Numbered from the stretch's first letter, positions 1-7,501 are shown. The stretch: DNA of 11,264 nucleotides from Lachnospiraceae bacterium UBA3802 (GCA_002369155.1 DFEM01000055.1:1-11264); one strand, 5' to 3'. Notes: generated from the letters alone by a model not told the origin. Numbers and translations: made by a program.

Positions 1-26
1 TCAATGACGTAAGGTACTAAACTCAT
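1..26 (-). CDS. clpP: ATP-dependent Clp protease proteolytic subunit, N-terminal fragment
   Basis: Only the first eight codons and two bases of the ninth lie in the window; they read MSLVPYVI, and the next codon begins GA. This is the usual start of ClpP, the serine-protease subunit that assembles into the degradation chamber used with ClpX or ClpC. The start codon is at 24-26, with an AAGGAG ribosome binding site at 33-38, six bases upstream. The gene begins 24 bases after the trigger factor stop, and tig followed by clpP is a very common order in bacteria, which supports the call although so little is visible. It is probably co-transcribed with tig, since no promoter fits in the short gap. 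No catalytic residue is in view. Confidence 0.82.
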
Positions 27-50
27 ATCGTACTCCTTAAAGGACCGAAA

Positions 51-1490
51 TTATTCCTCGGTCTTTTCTTCTGTTTTTTCCTCAGTCTTCTTGGCTCTGC
101 TTCTGGTAGTCTTCTTGGGTGCTTCTTCTTTAGCTTCACCCTCAACCTTAGCTTCTTCTGTCTTTTCTTCTTTAGCCTTCTTTGAAGCCTTAGCCTTTGC
201 AGACTTTTCTTTAGCGTTATCTCTTACAAAATCAAGAGCTTTCTGCATTGCAAGATCTTTCTTCAAAGCATCTACTCTGTCGCCTGCGATGGTCTCTCTG
301 ACTTTGTCTTCTTCCATATGATAGTTTTCAGCAATCTTCTTGATCTCCGCATCTACATCGGCATCAGTGATTTCAATCTTTTCTGCCTTTGCAACAGCTT
401 CGAGAACAAGCTGTGTCTTAATCTTCTGCTCAGCCTGAGGCTTAATCTGATCCATCATGCTCTCAGCTGTCTGACCTGTATATTTGAAGTATGTTTCAAG
501 ATTCATGCCCTGATACTTTAATCTCTGAGCAAACTCGTCAAGCATTTCTCTCTGAGTTGTAGCAAGCATCATATCGGGAATCTCGATTTCGGAAGCTTCG
601 ATTACTGCGTTGATTGCAGCATCTTCCTTTTCCTTCTTTGCATCGTCTTCCTTCTTGTCTGTAAGATTCTTCTTTACGGATTCCTTGTACTCTGCAAATG
701 TATCATAGCTTGAAACATCGCTTGCAAAATCATCATCAAGCTCTGCAAGCTGCTTCTCTTTGATTTCATGAATCTTTACCTTAAATACAGCGGGCTTTCC
801 TGCAAGCTCTGCAGCCTGGTATTCAGCAGGGAAAGTAACATTGACTTCAAATTCGTCATCCTTGTTCTTTCCGATAATCTGATCTTCGAAAGTATCGATA
901 AAGGAATGTGAACCGATCTCAAGATTGTAGTTCTCACCCTTTCCGCCTTCAAATGCAACACCGTCAACAAATCCTTCGAAATCGATTGTAACAGTATCTC
1001 CATTCTGAACAGCTCTGTCCACGCTTACGATTCTTGCAGCGTTCTGTCTTTCTCTTTCGATAGCTTCGTTAACTTCATCTTCCGTAACTTCAACAGCAAT
1101 CTTTTCTACTTCAACACCCTTGTACTTGCCGAGCTTAATCTCAGGCTTAAGTGCTACTTCTGCGCTGAATACGAAAGGCTTGCCTGCTTCCATCTCAACA
1201 ACTTCAATCTTGGGAGCGGAAGCGATTTCCAATTCCTTAATTGCCTCATCATATGTCTTTTCATATGCATCGGGAATGATTATATTAGCGGCATCCTCAA
1301 AAAATACCTCTTTGCCGTACATTTTCTCCACAACTTTTCTGGGAACCTTTCCTGCACGGAATCCGGGAACCGAAATTTTCTTTTTGTTTCTCTGATATGC
1401 TTTCTCACAAGCCGCCTCGAATTCCTCCGCGGATACGTCAATGATAAGCTTAGCTAAACTTCCTTCAAGCTTTTCAACCTTATAACCCAT
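51..1490 (-). CDS. tig: Trigger factor, ribosome-associated chaperone / peptidyl-prolyl isomerase
   Basis: A 479-residue trigger factor, the chaperone that docks at the ribosomal exit tunnel and shields nascent chains. The N-terminal ribosome-binding domain carries the signature GFRAGKVP at about residues 43-50. An FKBP-like prolyl-isomerase domain spans about 160-245 (NGDTVTIDFEGFVDG, then FEGG and the GSHSFIDTFE stretch). The helical C-terminal substrate-binding domain covers about 250-425. The ATG at 1488-1490 is preferred because it has a GAAAGGAG site just upstream and gives the usual MxYKVEKLEG beginning. A further in-frame ATG at 1530-1532 would lie at about the predicted transcription start and has no ribosome binding site. 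The protein ends in a roughly 55-residue Lys/Glu/Ala tail, longer than in the E. coli protein (432 aa), finishing with three KTEE repeats. It has its own promoter and leads into clpP. Confidence 0.97.
   Translation of the reverse strand: MGYKVEKLEGSLAKLIIDVSAEEFEAACEKAYQRNKKKISVPGFRAGKVPRKVVEKMYGKEVFFEDAANIIIPDAYEKTYDEAIKELEIASAPKIEVVEMEAGKPFVFSAEVALKPEIKLGKYKGVEVEKIAVEVTEDEVNEAIERERQNAARIVSVDRAVQNGDTVTIDFEGFVDGVAFEGGKGENYNLEIGSHSFIDTFEDQIIGKNKDDEFEVNVTFPAEYQAAELAGKPAVFKVKIHEIKEKQLAELDDDFASDVSSYDTFAEYKESVKKNLTDKKEDDAKKEKEDAAINAVIEASEIEIPDMMLATTQREMLDEFAQRLKYQGMNLETYFKYTGQTAESMMDQIKPQAEQKIKTQLVLEAVAKAEKIEITDADVDAEIKKIAENYHMEEDKVRETIAGDRVDALKKDLAMQKALDFVRDNAKEKSAKAKASKKAKEEKTEEAKVEGEAKEEAPKKTTRSRAKKTEEKTEEKTEE
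54..89 (-). repeat. Three tandem 12-bp units encoding KTEE at the end of trigger factor
   Basis: The last twelve codons of tig encode KTEE three times (residues 468-479), just after the basic stretch TRSRAK. The DNA units differ at synonymous positions, so this is an older or selected repeat rather than a perfect recent duplication. Such low-complexity charged tails can change length by slippage. Confidence 0.7.
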
Positions 1491-1514
1491 TTTATATAAA
1501 TCTCCTTTCAAAAG

Positions 1515-1555
1515 TGTGATTATCGCAGTCAATTGAGTATTATAACATAATCACA
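1515..1555. repeat. 9-bp perfect inverted repeat flanking the tig -10 element
   Basis: The arms are TGTGATTAT at 1515-1523 and its exact complement ATAATCACA at 1547-1555, separated by 23 bases. On the minus strand one arm falls in the promoter spacer and the other in the transcribed leader just past the predicted start site, so the -10 lies between them. This arrangement suits a repressor operator. It is not followed by a T-run, so it is not a terminator. Function is inferred from position only. Confidence 0.4.
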
Positions 1556-1567
1556 TGTTTTTGTAAA
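1539..1567 (-). promoter_or_regulatory. Sigma-A-type promoter for tig-clpP
   Basis: On the minus strand a TTTACA -35 (1562-1567) is followed by a 17-base spacer and a perfect TATAAT -10 (1539-1544). Transcription would begin near 1532, giving a leader of about 40 bases before the tig start at 1490. No terminator separates this promoter from the DJ-1-family gene upstream, so some read-through into tig is also possible. Confidence 0.8.
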
Positions 1568-1579
1568 AGAAAAAGTTGC

Positions 1580-2131
1580 TTAAAACTGTTTGTACACTAC
1601 ACTTTTCAGTAATTCTTCGCTTGTTTCTTCTCCGAGAATAGCTTTCACTATCTCAGCGGCAAAAGGTATCGCCGTGCCGAGCCCTCTTGATGTGATTATA
1701 TTTCCGTCTCTTACAACTTCTTCCTCAGGAACGAAAGCACCTTTCAATTCACCCTCAAGCGCCGGATAACAAACTGCCGCCTTGCCGTCCAAATAGCCCT
1801 TGTGTCCAAAGATTGTGGGTGCCGCGCAAATGGCACAGATAAGCTTTTCCTTACGATAAAACTCGTCAAGTCTGCTCATTAGATACTGATTTTCCTCGAG
1901 TCTCTTTGTGCCGGGCATTCCGCCGGGAAGAATCATGCAGTCATATTCATCGAAGTTGATTTCGGAAAGCAGGTAATCGGCTTTTACCTTAATTGCATGA
2001 CTTCCGCAGGTTTCTATCTCGTCTCCCGTCGAAATCATATCGCAGGTTATCTTTACTCTTCGCAAAAGATCCACTACAGTCAAAGCTTCGATTTCCTCAT
2101 ATCCGTCCGCCAAAAATACAGCTGTCTTCAT
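1580..2131 (-). CDS. DJ-1/PfpI-family protein (ThiJ-like)
   Basis: A 183-residue single-domain protein of the DJ-1/PfpI superfamily, DJ-1/YajL subgroup. Members act in thiol and oxidative-stress protection, and deglycase or glyoxalase activity has been proposed for some. The nucleophile elbow is ICAICAAPT, with the conserved Cys at residue 102. The acidic partner corresponding to DJ-1 Glu18 is Glu15, in GYEEIEA. The TSRGLGTAIPFA stretch (about 148-158) matches the family's TSRGPGT motif. The position of human His126 appears to be Tyr122. The start at 2131 has a GGAGGG ribosome binding site at 2138-2143. The gene follows the large lipoprotein gene, with a hairpin terminator between them. I see no clear promoter after that hairpin, so expression may depend on read-through. 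The exact substrate cannot be told from sequence. Confidence 0.92.
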   Translation of the reverse strand: MKTAVFLADGYEEIEALTVVDLLRRVKITCDMISTGDEIETCGSHAIKVKADYLLSEINFDEYDCMILPGGMPGTKRLEENQYLMSRLDEFYRKEKLICAICAAPTIFGHKGYLDGKAAVCYPALEGELKGAFVPEEEVVRDGNIITSRGLGTAIPFAAEIVKAILGEETSEELLKSVVYKQF

Positions 2132-2152
2132 ATGTAACCCTCCGTGTTTTCT

Positions 2153-2195
2153 TTTTAAAAGAACTGCCGCGGCACCATTTACCCGGCAGTTCTTT
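2153..2195 (-). terminator. Hairpin terminator after the solute-binding lipoprotein gene
   Basis: A perfect 12-bp stem (2158-2169 with 2184-2195, core AAAGAACTGCCG) encloses a 14-base loop and starts 10 bases after the lipoprotein stop codon. On the minus strand it is followed by TTTTAAAAAG, a short T-run. On the plus strand it is followed by TTTAATAATTTT. It may terminate incompletely and act as an attenuator for the DJ-1-family gene downstream. Confidence 0.7.
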
Positions 2196-2205
2196 AATAA
2201 TTTTA

Positions 2206-4632
2206 CTATTTCTTTTCGTTAATGTAAATCTGAAGTCTCGACTGAATGATTCCCGCTACTTCCTTGGCTGATTTCTGGCCTTTGAAATAACCCTGAGTCT
2301 CTTCGTCGACTATCTTGTTTAATTCCTCATCCCATGAATAAGTGGTCGTTACATGAGTAACAAATTCCTTAATCTCAAGAGCCTTTTCCTTTTTGATGGG
2401 ATCTACGGCAACGGGTGTATTTCCAATCCAGAAAGTCTCGTCATAATATTCCTTGTTACCGTTTTCATCCACCCAGAAAGGCTTTTGTGTCGAAAGCTCA
2501 ATCATTTCATCCATCTTCTTTTCCAAAGAAGGGAATTCGCCCTGGTTTTCTTCGTAGTACTCATCCGAGAAACAGGAAGATATGAAATCCCATGCTGCCT
2601 CTTTGTCCTTGCACTTATCGGAGATGCCCATTAAAGCCGAGGGTCTGAGTATCGTGCCTTCACTTCCTTCTATGGGCAATCCCAAAAGAACAGTCTCTTC
2701 ACCGAATCTGTAATTGCAGTTCCAGTTGTAATCCCTGAAGGTATAAAGGTAGGAATAATTGATTAAAGCTTTATCCTGTCTGTATAAATTGTTATACGCA
2801 TCGTAATCGTAATCTTCCCAGAAATCTTCGGGGAATTCCGTCATATATTGATTTGAATACTCAAGAATCTTTACAAATTCATCCGAATCGAAGTTGCATT
2901 TTCCTGTTTCGGGATCGAGGAATGCATCCATGGAATAACTCATAAGCTGATTGAGCATATCCTGTTTGGTATATTCTTCTCCGAACGCTTTCTTTCCTGT
3001 CTGCTGTTCCCATGCAATGATATCATCAAATGTCATTCCGTCTTTGTAGTTTGACTTTTTGATTTCGATTGCCTGAACTTGAAACGTAGGAAATACAAAA
3101 TAAAGTTTTCCGTCCTTTGCAAAGGCATTCTGTGCATTGTATACCAAATCTTCTTTCTTGATTCCACTGCCGTTTGCCATTAAAGGAGTAAGGTCTGCCA
3201 TCGCACCTTTGCTGATAAGATTAATTCCGTCAGCAGGATCGGGTACGATAATATCCGGAGCATTTCCGCTCGTTAAATCGGTATTGAATCTCTTTTTTCC
3301 TGCTTCCCAGTCATCGGGAGTGCTGTATTCGGAGTAATCAATCAGTTTGATTCTGTACTTATCGCTGTTTTTGTTGAATCTCAAAATCTGTCTCTGAATT
3401 GAATAATTGCCGTATACGCTTCCGAGTGTGATGATTTCTTTCTCAACCACCTGATCTTCAGGAACCTTTTCGAATAAAGCAATTGTGTTGTCAGCCGTAC
3501 AAGCAAACGATTCGGCATCCTTGAAACACATATATCCGAACATCGAATCGGGATCTATATCCGAATCATAGAAGTTGCAGATTTCAACCGCGTCCTTGTC
3601 GCCATCGTTAAATCCCTTTATTGAAGAAGCGGTTTTATAAAGATAATCATAACCTTTTCCGTTGATTATATTCTTGCCGGAAAGCATTTTATCAAGATCC
3701 GGATTGTCTTTTACATTTCCGTTCTTGTCAACAGTATGAAAATGATAATCATAACCTGCATCATTCCATGTTTCCATTGCATAACAAAGTTCACCTTTGG
3801 TATTGAATAATGCGGTGGAAATATAGGATTCACCGTCAGCAGAAACCGATCCTTTTGCATTTTTGTTTAAATCTTTGTCATATGCATCGATTGTGGAATC
3901 CGAAACAACATAAACATTTCCTTCGGTATCTACAAGTATGCTTCCGACATAATAATATTCTTTGTCTGATACCAGAGTTACATTTTTGATTTCCTCACCC
4001 TGAGGCGAATACTTTTTCAAATAATAAGTCTCTTTGTCATTTTCGTAATCATAAAAAGATGTGCAGATGTAGATATTTCCTTCTCCGTCAACTCCCCATC
4101 CGTTTCCGGAACGAAAATACTCGTTTGTGGGCAATTCGATTTCCAGATATGTTGCATCGTTTGCATTTGTGAAAGTTGCGATTTTTAATGTTACGTTACC
4201 CTGTGCAATATCTCCGTCAAAATATTCCCCTTCTTCGGGGTCAAGGGGCTCTTCTGTCTCGATGTCTTCTCCTTCGATGCCTTCGTCTGCGTAATTTTCT
4301 CCTTCATAGGGTTCAAATTCGCCGCCTTCATATCCTTCGGGGTAATTGTAAATCTGTGCAACTGCATAATATTTGCCGTTGGCAAAAATCAAACCGTCAA
4401 CATATTCAAAGCCTTCGGGAGTAAATTCCGCAGTCTGCTTAAAAACAGCACTCTTGTTAACCTTCTTTGCTTCTTCTACTATATTAACGTTTGTTCCGCC
4501 GCCGTTATTATTGTTGTTTGCGTTTCCGTGAATAATGCCGTTAAGTATGTCTTTGGGGTTTAATGAACATCCCACCAATGACAAAACCATAGCCGAGCAA
4601 ATTGTAACGGATAACAGTTTTTTTAATTTCAT
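2206..4632 (-). CDS. Lipoprotein: propeller-like N-terminal region fused to an ABC-type extracellular solute-binding domain
   Basis: An 808-residue predicted membrane-anchored lipoprotein. A signal peptide (KLKK, then a hydrophobic core) ends in the lipobox LVGC, with the lipidated Cys at 22. An Asn/Gly-rich linker follows (about 36-46). Residues about 60-395 look like a beta-propeller or sensor region, with recurring D-x-x-G-N-I/V-Y turns (VDGEGNIYI at 181, VDTEGNVYV at 234). This region contains a very acidic, Tyr/Gly-rich insert at about 98-140. From about 399 to the end the protein resembles family-1 extracellular solute-binding proteins: FNKNSDKYRIKLIDY near 420, then TDLTSGNAPDIIV near 451-463, and the ending SAKEVAGIIQSRLQIY typical of clostridial sugar-binding proteins. 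At about twice the usual binding-protein length it is a fusion. The start has AAGGAGA upstream. No permease or ATPase gene is adjacent. The ligand is unknown, though an oligosaccharide is the family's usual choice. Confidence 0.85.
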   Translation of the reverse strand: MKLKKLLSVTICSAMVLSLVGCSLNPKDILNGIIHGNANNNNNGGGTNVNIVEEAKKVNKSAVFKQTAEFTPEGFEYVDGLIFANGKYYAVAQIYNYPEGYEGGEFEPYEGENYADEGIEGEDIETEEPLDPEEGEYFDGDIAQGNVTLKIATFTNANDATYLEIELPTNEYFRSGNGWGVDGEGNIYICTSFYDYENDKETYYLKKYSPQGEEIKNVTLVSDKEYYYVGSILVDTEGNVYVVSDSTIDAYDKDLNKNAKGSVSADGESYISTALFNTKGELCYAMETWNDAGYDYHFHTVDKNGNVKDNPDLDKMLSGKNIINGKGYDYLYKTASSIKGFNDGDKDAVEICNFYDSDIDPDSMFGYMCFKDAESFACTADNTIALFEKVPEDQVVEKEIITLGSVYGNYSIQRQILRFNKNSDKYRIKLIDYSEYSTPDDWEAGKKRFNTDLTSGNAPDIIVPDPADGINLISKGAMADLTPLMANGSGIKKEDLVYNAQNAFAKDGKLYFVFPTFQVQAIEIKKSNYKDGMTFDDIIAWEQQTGKKAFGEEYTKQDMLNQLMSYSMDAFLDPETGKCNFDSDEFVKILEYSNQYMTEFPEDFWEDYDYDAYNNLYRQDKALINYSYLYTFRDYNWNCNYRFGEETVLLGLPIEGSEGTILRPSALMGISDKCKDKEAAWDFISSCFSDEYYEENQGEFPSLEKKMDEMIELSTQKPFWVDENGNKEYYDETFWIGNTPVAVDPIKKEKALEIKEFVTHVTTTYSWDEELNKIVDEETQGYFKGQKSAKEVAGIIQSRLQIYINEKK

Positions 4633-4685
4633 ATTGTGTCTCTCCTTTCGCGTACTTTGTTAATTATATAACAAATAATCACAAA

Positions 4686-4715
4686 AGTATAGTGCAAATA
4701 TTATATGTCTGTCCT
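4686..4715 (-). promoter_or_regulatory. Candidate promoter for the solute-binding lipoprotein gene
   Basis: The 106-base gap upstream of the gene is AT-rich. One candidate on the minus strand is AGGACA (4710-4715), an 18-base spacer and TATACT (4686-4691). A perfect TATAAT lies closer to the gene at 4663-4668 but lacks a good -35 at the right distance. No terminator with a T-run follows the upstream phosphorylase gene, so co-transcription with it is also possible. Confidence 0.35.
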
Positions 4716-4738
4716 TTTATTGTCTGTTTTGTGCCGAT

Positions 4739-5506
4739 TTATCCCTGTTTATCGGCCAATATTATCTTTCTCATGGCTTCAACTGCAATTTTTACGGAAG
4801 CTGAAGTATCCTCGCTCATGGTCTGGTCGAGTCCCGCTTTTTCCCTCTCCTGATTCCATATAACATGGAAGCAGGATCCTGCACGGCACTTAAGTGCGCT
4901 CGATACCACAAACAAAGTCGAGGATTCCATTTCGGAAGCCTTTACGCCCAGTCTCTTCCAGGATTCCCATTTTTGCAAAAGTTCATATGACACGGGACTC
5001 TTCTCGGGTGAATGCTGTCCATAAAATGAATCCTTGCACTGTACCACACCGACATGTGTATTTTTGCCGAGTTCTTTTGAAGCCTCGCGAAGAGCATTGG
5101 TTATATCCAGATCTGCCACAGCGGGAAATTCAATCGGTGCATATTCAAGTGAAGTATGTTCATATCTTATGGCACCGGTCGCAACCACTATGTCTCCCGA
5201 TTTCACATCCAAATCTATACCGCCGCATGTACCCGTTCTTATAAAAGTATCGGCGCCGAGGTTATGCAATTCTTCTATCGCTATCGAAGTGGAAGGTCCG
5301 CCGATACCCGTCGAACATGCCGTAACCTTGACTCCTTCAAGATATCCTGTATATACATTGAATTCTCTGTTGTAAGCAATCTGTTTTGCATCATCGAAAA
5401 GTTCGGCAATGGCCGGTATTCTTCCCGGGTCTCCCGCCAGAATAACATACTTTCCGATATCTCCCTCAACACAATGAATATGAAACTGCTTTTCAAGTTC
5501 CTGCAT
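4739..5506 (-). CDS. udp: Uridine phosphorylase-type nucleoside phosphorylase
   Basis: A 255-residue enzyme of the nucleoside phosphorylase-I (PNP/UDP) family. It is predicted to split uridine with phosphate into uracil and ribose-1-phosphate for pyrimidine salvage in the cytoplasm. Visible motifs are the phosphate-binding GDPGR (25-29), Arg48 in YNREF, the very well conserved [17 protein letters not shown] (64-80), IRTGT with Arg90 and Thr93, EFPAVADL (126-133) and the ribose-binding EMES (192-195). Order and spacing follow E. coli Udp. In the base-binding stretch (FYGQHSPE, 161-168) the Gln is kept, but the Arg of the E. coli Gln-x-Arg pair is not evident, so the preferred base is less certain. 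The start at 5506 is chosen for its GGAGGT site at 5511-5516. The longer frame to 5554 runs past the predicted promoter -10 and has no ribosome binding site. Confidence 0.88.
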   Translation of the reverse strand: MQELEKQFHIHCVEGDIGKYVILAGDPGRIPAIAELFDDAKQIAYNREFNVYTGYLEGVKVTACSTGIGGPSTSIAIEELHNLGADTFIRTGTCGGIDLDVKSGDIVVATGAIRYEHTSLEYAPIEFPAVADLDITNALREASKELGKNTHVGVVQCKDSFYGQHSPEKSPVSYELLQKWESWKRLGVKASEMESSTLFVVSSALKCRAGSCFHVIWNQEREKAGLDQTMSEDTSASVKIAVEAMRKIILADKQG

Positions 5507-5543
5507 ATTTACCTCCAAATTATAAATTTTAACCCACAATTTA

Positions 5544-5571
5544 ATTATAGTCATTCAGACTTTATATACAA
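5544..5571 (-). promoter_or_regulatory. Probable promoter for the uridine phosphorylase gene
   Basis: On the minus strand TTGTAT (5566-5571), a 16-base spacer and a perfect TATAAT (5544-5549) precede the gene. Transcription would begin near 5537, leaving a leader of about 30 bases. It lies just after the thrS terminator, so the gene is probably its own unit. The -35 is weak. Confidence 0.55.
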
Positions 5572-5573
5572 GT

Positions 5574-5593
5574 ATCGCAAAAGCAAAAGCGAT
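5574..5593. repeat. Short inverted repeat upstream of the udp promoter
   Basis: ATCGC (5574-5578) and GCGAT (5589-5593) are separated by ten A-rich bases, which themselves include AAAAGCAAAA. The element sits immediately upstream of the -35 of the phosphorylase promoter and before the thrS terminator's T-run. It could be a regulator site, but the 5-bp arms are short enough to arise by chance. Confidence 0.25.
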
Positions 5594-5598
5594 GATAT

Positions 5599-5641
5599 AA
5601 AAAAATCCGAAAAGCCCTAATTGCTATAAGGCTTTTCGGAT
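5599..5641 (-). terminator. Intrinsic terminator of thrS
   Basis: A perfect 12-bp stem (5605-5616 with 5630-5641, core ATCCGAAAAGCC) and a 13-base loop are followed on the minus strand by a run of seven T (5599-5605, the last base overlapping the stem). It lies about 50 bases after the thrS stop codon, a textbook Rho-independent terminator. Confidence 0.9.
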
Positions 5642-5693
5642 AAATAATTTGATTGAATTTTTTCTGTTTGGGATTTACATCATCCCCCAAAAA

Positions 5694-7451
5694 TTAATGC
5701 TTCTTTGTTGCAATTTCGTCTTTGATCTTTTCGATGAACTCGTCGAACTTAACCGTTACAGTCTCCTGCTCACCGTGAAGTCTGAAGGAAACATTTCCTT
5801 CTTCGGCTTCCTTCTTACCGATAACGGCAATGTAAGGAACCTTCTGAATCTGTGCTTCTCTCATCTTGTAACCGAATTTCTCGCTTCTGTCATCGGATTC
5901 TGCTCTTACGTTTGCATCATACAATGCATATAAAAGTTTCTTTGCATATGCATTGAGTTCTTCGTCATCATTTTTGATGGGAAGAATCTTAACCTGTACG
6001 GGAGCAAGCCATGTAGGAAGGTTGCCCTTCGTCTCCTCAAGAATGTAAGCCATGAATCTGTCGATTGAACCGAGGATTGCTCTGTGAAGAACAACGGGTG
6101 TCTTCTTTTCCGAATCAGCATCAATGTATGTAAGTTCGAACTTTGCAGGTAAGCAGAAGTCAAGCTGACATGTTGAAAGCGTGATTTCGTTTCCGATAGC
6201 GGGCTTAACATTTACATCAAGCTTGGGTCCGTAGAATGCAGCCTCACCGATTTCTTCCGTATATTCGATACCGATTTCGTTTAATGTCTCACGAAGAGCC
6301 TGCTCTGCCTTATTCCACATTTCATCATCGGGATGATACTTCTTTGTATCGGCAGGATCTCTAAGTGAAAGAACGCATCTATAATCCGTAATGCCGAAAT
6401 CTTCATATGTTGAGAAGATAAGATCGCATACACCTTTAACTTCATCTTTAATCTGATCGGGTGTTACGAAAATATGTGAATCGTTCTGGCAGAAATGTCT
6501 TCCTCTCTCGATTCCTTTAAGCGTTCCCGAAGACTCGAATCTGAAGTCATGAGCGATTTCAGCGATTCTTATCGGAAGTTCCTTATATGAATGAGGTCTG
6601 TTTGCATATATTCTCATGTGATGAGGGCAGTTCATGGGACGAAGTACAAAGTTTTCGCCTTCAACTTCCATCGGAGGGAACATGTTCTCTTTGTAGTGAT
6701 CCCAGTGACCGGATGTCTTGTAAAGGTCAACAGTACCTATGCAGGGAGTAAGGACATGCTTGTAACCAAGCTTCTGCTCTTTTGTTCTTATATAATTCTC
6801 AAGTTCCTGCCATACAAGATAACCGTTGGGAAGGAACATGGGAAGTCCGCGTCCTACCAAGTCATCAGACATGAAAAGATTCATATCCTTGCCGATTTTA
6901 CGATGGTCTCTCTCTTTTGCTTCTTCAAGAAGTTTAATATGCTCTTCAAGTTCTTCGGGTGTGGGGAAACATACACCGTAAACTCTCTGAAGTACCTGGT
7001 TTGCAGCATCACCCTTCCAGTAAACTCCTGAATGCTTAACCAATTTAAAGTTACGGCAAAGCTTAACATTGTCTACGTGAGGTCCGCGGCAAAGGTCCGT
7101 ATAATCGCCCTGATCGTAACAGGAAATGTTGCCGTCTTCCATGTTGGACAAAAGATCCATTTTGTAGGGATCGTCTTTAAAAATCTCAAGTGCTTCTGCT
7201 TTGGAAATCTCACGTCTGTAAATCTTAATGCCGGACTTTGCAATCTTTTTCATTTCTTTTTCGATTGCAGCAATATCTTCGTCATTAAGAACAGCATCAC
7301 CCAAGTCCATATCATAGTAGAAACCTTCATCCACAACAGGTCCTACCCAAAATTTAGCATTGGGATACAAATGCTTTACAGCCTGAGCCATCATATGAGC
7401 ACATGAATGGTTGAGTACATGTAAGTTTTCGTCTTCTTTGAAATTAACCAT
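5694..7451 (-). CDS. thrS: Threonyl-tRNA synthetase lacking the N-terminal TGS domain
   Basis: A 585-residue class II synthetase that charges tRNA-Thr with threonine. It begins directly at the editing domain (HSCAH at about 15-19, CRGPH at 121-125, the HxxxH and CxxxH zinc/editing motifs). The catalytic core follows, with motif 2 around HDFRFESSGTLKG (about 301-313). Likely zinc ligands are Cys275 (in MNCPHH), His326 (QNDSHIF) and His456 (VVLHRAILGS, in motif 3). The C-terminal anticodon-binding domain starts near 486 (VQVKILPI). The roughly 60-residue TGS domain found in E. coli and B. subtilis ThrS (about 640 aa) is absent. The start at 7451 has AAGGAG seven bases upstream. An in-frame ATG at 7517 would add only a basic, Ile-rich stretch from the leader and has no ribosome binding site. 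Expression is controlled by the upstream T-box, and a strong terminator follows. Confidence 0.96.
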   Translation of the reverse strand: MVNFKEDENLHVLNHSCAHMMAQAVKHLYPNAKFWVGPVVDEGFYYDMDLGDAVLNDEDIAAIEKEMKKIAKSGIKIYRREISKAEALEIFKDDPYKMDLLSNMEDGNISCYDQGDYTDLCRGPHVDNVKLCRNFKLVKHSGVYWKGDAANQVLQRVYGVCFPTPEELEEHIKLLEEAKERDHRKIGKDMNLFMSDDLVGRGLPMFLPNGYLVWQELENYIRTKEQKLGYKHVLTPCIGTVDLYKTSGHWDHYKENMFPPMEVEGENFVLRPMNCPHHMRIYANRPHSYKELPIRIAEIAHDFRFESSGTLKGIERGRHFCQNDSHIFVTPDQIKDEVKGVCDLIFSTYEDFGITDYRCVLSLRDPADTKKYHPDDEMWNKAEQALRETLNEIGIEYTEEIGEAAFYGPKLDVNVKPAIGNEITLSTCQLDFCLPAKFELTYIDADSEKKTPVVLHRAILGSIDRFMAYILEETKGNLPTWLAPVQVKILPIKNDDEELNAYAKKLLYALYDANVRAESDDRSEKFGYKMREAQIQKVPYIAVIGKKEAEEGNVSFRLHGEQETVTVKFDEFIEKIKDEIATKKH

Positions 7452-7501
7452 GATTCTTCTCCTTATAATAATCTTCCTAAAAATATTCTTTCTAAAATCT
7501 A

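Noticed and set aside
4733..4756. Hairpin GCCGAT/ATCGGC overlapping the phosphorylase stop codon
   Set aside because: Only 6 bp with a 12-base loop and no T-run on either strand, so it is not a convincing terminator.
5156..5620. Plus-strand open frame of 154 codons over the phosphorylase gene
   Set aside because: It lies antisense to a clear uridine phosphorylase, runs through the promoter and thrS terminator, has no ribosome binding site and shows no family features.
6591..7031. Plus-strand open frame of 146 codons within thrS
   Set aside because: It is the complement of conserved synthetase coding sequence and reads as a Phe/Cys-rich shadow, not a protein.
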